Positions 55,866-64,000 of a DNA stretch of 64,000 nt are shown here, one piece after another; position 1 is the first letter of the stretch; each line of letters opens with the position of its first letter. Source of the DNA: Neoechinorhynchus agilis (Eukaryota > Acanthocephala). The stretch spans positions 1,302,001 through 1,366,000 of the forward strand of contig CM121341.1 of NCBI GenBank assembly GCA_051530055.1, read 5' to 3'. The position numbers and the translations under genes are program-made. A model generated the notes under the pieces. That model saw only the letters and a program-made list of their open reading frames with translations, had not been told where the DNA came from and ran no database searches.

Positions 55866-55898
55866 CTTCGTTTGTTCGCTGTTTTGATTGATATACAT

Positions 55899-57019
55899 TT
55901 CGGAATGTTCAATAGTGATGAATAAAGGTAATTGTGATCAGTGCAAATGGACAGGTATCTAGCCTTTCTGCTCTAAAAAATTCAAGAAATTTTCTCGTAA
56001 ATGTTTTTCCCGCCAAGTCTGTCAAAATGGTGAGCAAAGATTGTATTTATAAAATTGTTGAAGCAATTTGATAATTGCCTGCTAAATTCTATTTGATAAA
56101 TATTAACGATTAAATTTTTTTAGCGGAGATATAGACATCTTCTTTCAATAGAATGATCGTAAAAACGCTGTTAATTCGATGCATAAAAACCCCCAGAACA
56201 TGTAGCCAATTGTAAAGATTTATGTTATTATCGGTGCCGAATCTCAGAGAAAAAGTATCCAGGCAATACCTTATTTGGCAATAACATCGCATGGAAGATT
56301 TCCAGGGAATGTTTTCTTAATGATAGCTTTCCATAAATATAACAAGTGATTTCTTGGAAGGAACTTGATCGATTAGTTGGTAAATGGACAATTTTAATTT
56401 AAAAAAACACTGGATGTTTGGTATATTAGATAAAGCACATTGATAACTTTTTTAATTAACAAATCTACGCGATAAAATTGCAGTCGAATTCTTCAAAAAA
56501 TTACCCAAGTATTTTCTTGAAAAACATGTTAAATCAATAGTTCACCGGGCGGAAGAATTTTTATTGGTTAAAACTGATGGATTTGAACGGAAACGAACTT
56601 TCTAATGGCGTTAGATTAAATAAAGACACTACGAGAACGATTGTTGCGTTAGTGTATGGGAAAGAGCGTATTATAAGTGTCGGATTTCCGCATTTAAAAT
56701 CGTGCTTAGAAATAGTAAAGTGCTTTTGAACCAAAGAAATAGTCGTGAGTTTTGTAGGGAATTTCAAAAAAAAGGAAAATAGGCGCATCGACTAAAACGC
56801 GAAATAGAAAACGGTCAAAGCATCACAGGAAGATTATGTAATTCCGGATTTTAATTTGCATTCAAGCACCTACTGGTTTTATGCATATATATATAAAACC
56901 ACTTAAAACATAGTATTATGTAACTCGAAACTTTATGGCCAACAGTTTCACCGTTTATACACACACACACACTTGGCAGTATAAAAATGCATTTTAGAAT
57001 TTCGTTTTTATAAAAATAA
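55899..57019. other. Intergenic, no gene seen
   Basis: AT-rich upstream region of eIF3b and downstream region of PSMD7. It contains a short (AC)n run near 56,960. Frames of 60-75 codons look like chance. Confidence 0.5.
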
Positions 57020-57265
57020 ATCTGTACCGAGTGGTGTGTGCGTTCAAAATGCGCTCAATTAGTCGCTGGTTCAAATCCACTGATCGCTGGGTTTCACGGG
57101 CCGCTGGAAGGGTGAGGTCAGGAGTGAGATCGCCCATTGAATCTAAAAAAGAGGGATGGCCCTGTCTTTTTGAGTGAGGCTAAGCGCTTCCGAAGTGCAT
57201 GAGTTAGCTAAGAAGCTCCCAAAGACATGCCGTGAGGCAGTGTAGGCGATTTAAAATTAAAAAAA
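57020..57265 (+). mobile_element. tRNA-derived SINE
   Basis: Starts CTGTACCGAGTGGTGTG, which resembles an RNA polymerase III A box, with a B box GGTTCAAATCC about 40 bp on. Unrelated body sequence follows, ending in TTAAAATTAAAAAAAAAG. Total about 245 bp. Boxes, spacing and A-rich end fit a tRNA-type SINE. A second partial copy lies in the PSMD7 intron. Confidence 0.6.
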
Positions 57266-57584
57266 AAGTAAGTACTTGTACGCGGATAAATATTATGTAG
57301 AAACATAATAAATGCAATGCGAACAATCAAGGGTATCCTAAATTAAAAATCGAAGTAGTTATCAAGATGATATCTCACCCATTAATAATTAAGGAATAAA
57401 TTTAGCAACACTTTACAAGGGATATTTATTTTGGCGTTGTTTGCAAAGATAAAAGGAATTCTCACGGTGAGTTCAAAGTTTTCACTGATATTTACACGAT
57501 CGTATGTTTTCAAGAATGCAAATCACTTATTCAGCTTATGAACAAGGCGATTTAATCCATAAATAAAATGAAAAATATTTTTCT

Positions 57585-59363
57585 TTAGACCAATCTTCCT
57601 TTCTCATTAGCGCCCGTCCCTTCACTCTTTTTCGCACTTAAGGTCGCCTTTTCTGCTTCAGCCTTCTTCGCAGCCTCAGCCTTTTCAACCGCAGCTTTTT
57701 CAGCGTTTCGATTACTCAATCGATTATTGATAAGATCATGAAGACTAACGATAGCCCGACAAAGAACAGCAACGTAAATAACGGCCATTTGATCGTTTAA
57801 AGCATGAAGGAAATGTTTCGAAAAGGATTTACTTCCTTCGAGTTGGTCGTAGAGTGGATTGATTATGTGTTGAAGATGTTCAAGGATTGCATTATTATAA
57901 AATGTGGTCTCATCACCGCTTTTAGACGCTTCTTCAAGGTACTCTTTGATTTGATGAAGACAATAGGCAAGGCCTTCGGCGCTACCGATCTGTTTGTCGA
58001 CTCGTTGACTTAACGATCCAGCAGTTATATTACGAATCCCACGAAGTAAATGCTCTACTCCTACTTCTTCTGCTTCCTCAGCTTCAATTTCACATGCGAG
58101 ATGTTCAAAGGTTACAAGAGAAGAAACTCCAACTTCATTCGGTAACTGTTCAGTCAAAAGATATGCTTGTGTGGGCATCCGTGGATTTGATGCATTATTG
58201 TTCGTTAGAAGAGAAGGAGAGGAGAATGGTTGAGATCGTATTATCACGAGTACCTTTTTAGAGAAGATATATTGATTTTAGACAATAACTAGAATACATA
58301 TGAATAATATATTTGATACTTATTATAAATGTCATGAAATCATTCATATCATCGCCGGTCGAAAGGACTGAAGCAGCGTTTCCTAGCGTTGCGTAGTTAG
58401 ACTAATGTTTTGTAGGAGGAATTCTCCTGCTGTTTGAAGATTGAATTATTCTGATGAAGGAATTTCGACTAAAACCGATTGTTTTCGAGGGCACATTTGG
58501 AACACTTTTAAAAACAACTTTGATTAACACATACACAAGATTTAATAAAAATTAATTTCAATTTTTAGCCGTCACAAACAAACATCAGACAGACGAATCA
58601 CTGAAAATTCGAGGGCGGGGGGGCGCTGCATCCGACATTTCGACCGTTACACCACTAAGGAAGCTCAGTGATCCGGAGCGGCGGTATGAACGTTAATTTC
58701 GGTCAACATTTCTTTAGCCGCCATAAACAAACATTAATTTTTCTTCTGTGAACTAAAATAAACAGTAGGATCAGGAGATACTCAGTGACGTATTTTTTTG
58801 CTGATAAGATGCATAGAATTTGGAAGATTTATCGTAAAAAACAGGAGATAATTTCAGGAGCGATCAAGAGCTCCAAATGGCGAGGTTTCTTTGTTAAACT
58901 TACAGGATCAGGATTGTATTTCCTGAAAAAGTCACATATTTCCACATCATTTGGTCGAAGATCAGGTCCTGTGTGGTACCAACCTACAATCTTTTCTCGA
59001 GCTTGAAGCACAGGTCTCAAAAAAAGGTTTAGAAAGTACATGGATCTAACCGTTTATTTTCCAGAACATTCCGTACATTGTGTCGAGATAATCATCATTC
59101 AAATACCAAATATACGAGCCTTCTTCACTGAATGGAACGGCGAAGCTATTGGTTATATCGAGGACGCGGCCGCTGGCTGTCCCCAGAAGTACACCGACGA
59201 CGCGTTCGTCCTCTGATATTACTGCATCCGAGCGGTTGTAGTGGTCAACAGCGTTCAACAAAACCAAAGGATGGATTATTACTCGATCGTATCGAGAAAC
59301 CTGGCGAGGTGGCTTCAATATATCAGTAAAGAAATCATTGCTAGATGGTACAACTGGATCCAT
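57585..59363 (-). CDS. rpn-8: 26S proteasome regulatory subunit RPN8/PSMD7
   Basis: A proteasome lid subunit that pairs with RPN11 and has an MPN domain without catalytic zinc ligands. Exon 1 is 59,363-59,051 (YDRVIIHPLVLLNAVDHYNR, GVLLGT, MYGMFWKIN). Exon 2 is 59,001-58,904 (AREKIVGWYHTGP...YNPDP). Exon 3 is 58,253-57,585 (VLVIIRSQ, then MPTQAYLLTE, CEIEAEEAEEVGVEHLLRGI, LNDQMAVIYVAVL, Ala/Lys-rich tail). Introns are 49 bp (phase 1) and 650 bp (phase 0) and restore the family sequence exactly at both joins. The product is 359 residues; the human protein has 324. A SINE piece lies in the second intron. Confidence 0.93.
58585..58690 (-). mobile_element. Partial tRNA-derived SINE in PSMD7 intron
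   Basis: The minus strand has TTAGTGGTGTAACGGTCG followed by CTCGAATTTTCAGTGATTCG, similar in order to GAGTGGTGTG and TTCAAATCCACTGATCG of the SINE at 57,020. Direct repeats of TTTAGCCG(T/C)CA(C/T)AAACAAACAT flank it at about 58,565 and 58,712. The B box is degenerate. Confidence 0.45.
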
Positions 59364-60160
59364 CTAAGATGACCGTTTCAGAAAATCGAACGTTTTTTGA
59401 ACTAAAGAACTTTTTTGGCAAATTTCTTGAGTTACAGTGGTTATTCCCAAAATCCAATTTCGGAATACTGTATCCGTTCCAAAACTGCTGTATAAGCTGC
59501 GTACAGCACCTTCTTAGACATATGGATAAGCTGGCAAAATTAGACGAGTATCTTTGAATTGTTTATTTTTTTCAATATGAATTATTAAGTATAGAAAGAG
59601 AGAGCGTAAAACAAAAACACCAACATCTTCAACTCTATTATCCCGACGAATTTTCTCCGGATTATTAAAAAAAGAAGTTCAATTCCAATTCACAAGAAAT
59701 CTGTGATTTGAATTGATTTCAAACGCGTATTGGCCCGAAAAATTAAATCGGTCATCTAATTTTCATCATTCTCCCTCGGATACTTTCTCCGATTTAGCGC
59801 GGAAACAAAAAACAATTGAACATTTAACTTTTCAAATTTGCAAAGCGCATTTTTTATGCAAATACGAAACTTTGGTCCCGAAATTCATCTCGGATTTTTT
59901 CCTTTTTTTGGTTCACTTCTTATTTCATACGTTGGCGAAAAGCATGACGTACATTTTGTTAGTTTAAGCAAATATGTTCGAGATCTTGGTTTAATTGTGG
60001 AGATTAGATTTGGTGCGTTTCAAAATTGCACTCTAGGATTCTTCCGTATCAATTTGTCATGTACGATTCTTCCGTGTCTTCGCTCAACTTTACTTTGTGT
60101 GTCAGTGCTCATCTCCTCGCTTGCTTTTCTTTTCAGAGGCTCCTCGCGCTCCGCATCAAA
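59364..60160. promoter_or_regulatory. Shared region between divergent PSMD7 and importin-4, with splice acceptor
   Basis: About 800 bp separate the two start codons. Just before the importin-4 ATG is CTTGCTTTTCTTTTCAG (AG at 60,135-60,136), a strong acceptor 24 bp upstream of the ATG. It serves either a spliced leader or a 5' untranslated intron. No TATA box was seen. Confidence 0.5.
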
Positions 60161-63100
60161 ATGGTAGTACAGCAACAATTGTCAGTGAATGAGGCTGTGG
60201 TAGCTCTCCTTCGATCGCTTTCGTCAGTGGACGGTAAGTTGATAAAGGATGCTACAACGGAGTTTAAGTCGTTTTTGAAGACGCCTGAAAGTACTGGTCA
60301 GTTGCTTGGAGTGCTTGCTAGTAAGCATTGCAATGCTGCTATACGAACTGCCGCTGGAGTAATGCTTCATAAGAAGGTGAAAACGTTCAAAGCTTGGAGT
60401 GAAGAAGAACGTGTGATGGCAAAAGCCATTCTTTTGGACATGCTTCCAATTGAACAAGATAAAGCGATCCAGCGAAATTTGACCGAATTGGCTGCTCGGA
60501 TTTTCTCGGCTTCGTACACTTTAAAAGACGATGGCACGGCTGACTATTGGCTACAACTCGTCGAATTTATCCACTCTTGCATCTCTTGCCCACTGGAACA
60601 ACGAACTCTCGGTTTTTCACTTTTATACGCTCTATTGGAGGGTGTTACCGACGATATTAGTCCTTTATTTGACTTTCTTACGAATGCCCTTTCTGCCGGT
60701 CTTCAAGATAAAGAGTCCAACCAAGTGAAATACACTGCTTTAAAGTCATTGTCCACACTCGTGACCGACACCGAATGTTGGCCAGGAGCTGCTATTTATT
60801 CAGAAGAAGACGGAAAGCCTCTTGATGGAGCAGATGAACAAAAATACGACAAACAAATGGAGAAGTTGGCTTTGGTGGTCAATTTGGCAACTCCGGTCGT
60901 CAAGTCCCTCCTTCATGCTCGTGATGTGACCTTCGATACGGATCTATTTGACGTTTTCGCGTCTGTCGTTAATCATTCTAAGCTTGCGAAACTGGCTGAT
61001 CTTCGAGAATCGATTGAATTGGCCGTAGAGGTGATTGGTGCGCGTGAACTTGACGAATTTATCAGAAAAGGTGCTCTTCAATACATCATCGACTCTGCTC
61101 GTGCCCGATCGTCGCTCATTTCCAAAAACCCCGTTGTGTTTGAGACCATCTTTACTCGGATTTTCGCCATAATGTGTACATGTGAAGAAAGTGAACGGGA
61201 AATGGACTCTCTCCTTCAGACGTGTGCTCAAGCTATTGACTCCATTACACAACGTCTACCGAGTTCAACCGTTGTACCCTTACTTCAATCATGCATTGAA
61301 CCAATCATGAAACCAGATCAACCCAAATTCACACGGCGAGCTGCTTTTTTGACACTTGCTGTCAGTGTCGAAGGATGTTGTCGCTATTATGCTGAACATT
61401 GTCTTGAAAGTCTCATTGTTCATGTATTGGAAGGAATCAAAGATCCAGAAAGCATTGTGAGTCTAAGTGCTCTTTTTGCACTCGGAGAACTTTTGTCATA
61501 TGTCGAAGGAAATGCAAATCAATATGGACCTATTTTCATGCCAGTTATACTAGAAGCTCTTACAAAAGTAAAGGATATTAATTACGAACAAGCTGATGCC
61601 GACACTCAATTGTTCATCAGTCGACTATTTTATTCCATTGAAGAAGCATGTGAATGTTTAGACAATGATTTGGTCGATTATCTCAACGATCTCTTCCATC
61701 GACTTTTCTATATTCAAAAGAACAATCAATCAGTACGATTGCAAGAGTTTGTGTTCGAAAGTCTCAGTTTTGCTGTATCTGCCGTTGATCAATTGATTGA
61801 ACCATGGGTCAATGACCTTCTTGCCGTTCTTAGTCAGTGTCTAAAACCCAGAGACGTCACAAATGAACAACCGGCGTTCACTGAAGCATTGTCGGCATTA
61901 TCAACTGTATTTCGATACGCCAATACTCCTCAAGTTCGAGCTCATTCCGACAGCGCCGCTGAATTCGCATCAGCTCTTCTTCATAATGAGGATGCCGATG
62001 CTGCTGAACGAAGTGGTGCCTATGACGTTTTGGCTGCTCTTACGAATATTTACAAGGAGAACATCAGCGACCAACTCGTTCATAGTCTCGTCGAATGCAC
62101 AGGAAAGACGTTTGCGATTGATGGCGATATTAAATTACCAAGTTTACGAAACGGAGCTAGCAGCAATTCGGACGATATTGATATCGGTGGTGATCATGAA
62201 AACGGTCTTCATTTAGACGATTCCGATATGGACGACGACGACGATGATGACGACGACGATGACGATGAAGATGATTCCAGCGATGATGACGAGTTTGAAC
62301 TTTTTGAACGCGATTACGCTGATGAGCGATCAAGTGCTCTTGGAATGATATCCGATTTGGCTATTAATGCAGAACTAAAACTAGTCGGTCATTTTGATCG
62401 CCTTTGGACTTTGGTTCATCGTCAGCTTGACCATCCGGAAGAGGATATACAAAACAGTGCAGCCCGATGTGCATGCTGTCTTCTCGTAATGTGCTATAAT
62501 GTCGCTTCAAAAACTGTTAAAGAAGGAAAGCCATTGCCTGCCGGTGCTGTCAATGAACAAAGAATTGAAACGCTTCTAAAAAAGACCTACCAAGAACTTG
62601 AAGAAAAGGTTCGAACTGCCAATCAACACTCATTTGCCTCCAGTGCTCTCAATGCAATTCAAATTTTGGTTGGTGGTTTCGATAAGTCATTTTTCTCGGT
62701 TATTCCCGTCGATCACGTTGCAAACCTCATTGAAAGCGTTCTAATGCGTACATTGGAGATTTAGACAGGTTTCTGGGGTTTTTCTTCTAAAACGCATCTC
62801 TTACAATTCATTAAAATTGTTCTGATTTTTCTGTAACGACCTGTGTAATCTCCTTAAGGTGGAATGCTTTAAAGATACAGCTGATCCTGAATCAGACGGG
62901 GAGGAACCAGAATTGGACTCACTTGTGACCGAAGCAGCCGGCGATCTCCTTCCAACGTGCGCAAATGCTCTTAATCAAGACCAACACACATGTGAGACAT
63001 TTGAACGAGTCTTCACAAGTTGCATTGGTCATTTATTGAACCAGCTCAAGCAAGGCAATTCAACTCGTAAATCGTTCATCTTAGCTACTTTGGCCTGTAC

Positions 63101-63749
63101 TCTTAACAATCAGGACCGAATATTCATGGAGCCTCAGTTGGCCCTTGAGGTATTCGACACTTTCTTAAATGATAATCATGAAGAACTCGTCCAAAATTGC
63201 ATATACGGTATACGTGTGTTAGTTTCTAAGAAGCCGGAATTCTGTGCTCCGCATTTCTCTAACATTCTTAACAAACTACACGAGATTGTGAAGAATCGCG
63301 CGCCAATCGCTACACAAGGAGAATCAAAGAAATCATCACTAAGAGACAATTTATGCGGTTGTACGGGCCAAATATTGAACACAATCGCCCAATATTCGCC
63401 AAACGACGAAGCGTCCATGCGTGCCGTGTTCGAATTCGCAATAAGTATGTTGCCATTACGGAAGGATCTTGAGAATTATGGACCTCTGTATGAAGCTCTT
63501 ATTCAACCAGTCATTATTAAGGCGAGTTTTGCGGACACTGACGATTTGGTTGACCGGTTGGTTAGAATCGCTTTTAGTCTTATTGTAAAGGATGACGACT
63601 CGGATCTGTCACAAGAGGGGAAACTTGCTGTGATTAAATATTTAGTTTGGCAAACAGAATACAAAAAAGCGATTGTCTTAAAGGCTCTAGAAAACTATAG
63701 CGACGAGCAAAAGGTGATCTTGGAGTCGAAATTGCGACAGGAGCAGTAA
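60161..63749 (+). CDS. Importin-4 family nuclear import receptor
   Basis: A HEAT-repeat importin-beta protein of about 1,150 residues, near the usual 1,080, that carries proteins such as histones into the nucleus with Ran. The chosen start is the ATG at 60,161 behind the splice acceptor. The amino-terminal Ran-binding region reads ATTEFKSFLKTPE...LASKHCNAAIRTAAGVMLHKK. HEAT helices follow throughout (RRAAFLTLAVSVEGCCRYYA, IVSLSALFALGEL). A long Asp run lies at about 62,226-62,300. One intron between about 62,732 and 62,880 joins the second exon (TADPESDGEE...RDNLCGCTGQIL). Two phase-consistent splices are possible, so the exact edge is open. The acidic DPESDGEE stretch matches IPO4's DPDEEDEEE. 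Confidence 0.88.
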
Positions 63750-64000
63750 GACTAACGAATATGTGCGCGTTAGTCAGAAAAACACATTAACGGAATTAAG
63801 AAGACATTCGCACATCGGCAAAAAATAAACGAACAAATTTGAATCGGTTTTTTACTGCATGGAAAGATTGTCTTGAAGTGCACGACGGAGTGATCGTTTG
63901 ACTTGGGAACCCGGACCTTTTGGTTAGCCAAAATGCCGCCTGCGGTGTTGAGAACATCCCAGGTTCCAGTGTTAAACGAACACTCGTGTCGTCTGATTTT
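63750..64000. other. 3' flank of importin-4; possible exons on the minus strand
   Basis: On the minus strand two frames could be exons of a gene converging on importin-4: one entering from the window edge (SVRLTLEPGMFSTPQ) and one ending SLRRALQDNLSMQ at about 63,856. They are too short to assign. Confidence 0.25.
63824..63829 (+). terminator. Poly(A) signal of importin-4
   Basis: AATAAA 75 bp after the importin-4 stop codon, the longest 3' untranslated region among the genes where I could place the signal. Confidence 0.6.

Noticed and set aside
63843-64000. Possible minus-strand gene at the window end
   Set aside because: Only short, unspliced pieces are visible; without the next sequence the frame and family cannot be decided.

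Overview
The window is eukaryotic nuclear DNA, most likely from a nematode. Evidence: 3' splice sites of the TTTTCAG kind; two same-strand genes only 57 bp apart with a splice acceptor just before the second start codon, as in trans-spliced operons; introns of about 49-80 bp; two nuclear tRNA genes; and orthologues of conserved animal genes. The species cannot be named from sequence alone. In several genes the AATAAA poly(A) signal overlaps or touches the stop codon.

Layout. 1-3,006: the 3' end of an unknown gene, then an ecdysoneless (ECD) homologue preceded by a small PET117-like gene. 3,004-34,215: a large, nearly perfect inverted duplication. The left arm is 3,004-14,118, the spacer 14,119-19,369, and the right arm 19,370-34,215. 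Each arm carries, from outside in, the PET117-like gene, a satellite array of 206-bp units, a gene for a GATA-like zinc-finger protein, a protein kinase fragment, an RTE-type LINE, and a second zinc-finger gene copy. The spacer holds a LINE with a restriction-like endonuclease and a Penelope-like fragment. The arms differ mainly by a 1.1-kb segment and about 2.6 kb of extra satellite on the right. 34,216-37,025: RTE tail, a Penelope-like element with a GIY-YIG nuclease and inverted ends, and an older promoter-only copy of the zinc-finger locus.

37,363-46,048: host genes with transposon debris: an unknown two-exon gene, the mitochondrial calcium uniporter MCU, a small membrane protein, and a protein kinase A regulatory-subunit-like protein. 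47,097-50,014: a near-full-length but damaged LINE of the restriction-like-endonuclease class, whose 3'-end fragments recur at least five more times nearby. 50,315-64,000: tRNA-Met, a divergent intronless beta-tubulin, tRNA-Glu, eIF3b, PSMD7/RPN8 (proteasome lid) and importin-4, with PSMD7 and importin-4 divergently transcribed.

The most unusual parts are the ampliconic palindrome with its zinc-finger genes; the satellite, which is a trimer of about 69-bp monomers and reads at its edge as a 23-residue protein repeat; and several conserved proteins with changed key residues (beta-tubulin M167/I200, MCU DIVE in place of DIME, a second cyclic-nucleotide pocket lacking its ligands). No complete computation could be run; identities and boundaries were read by eye.
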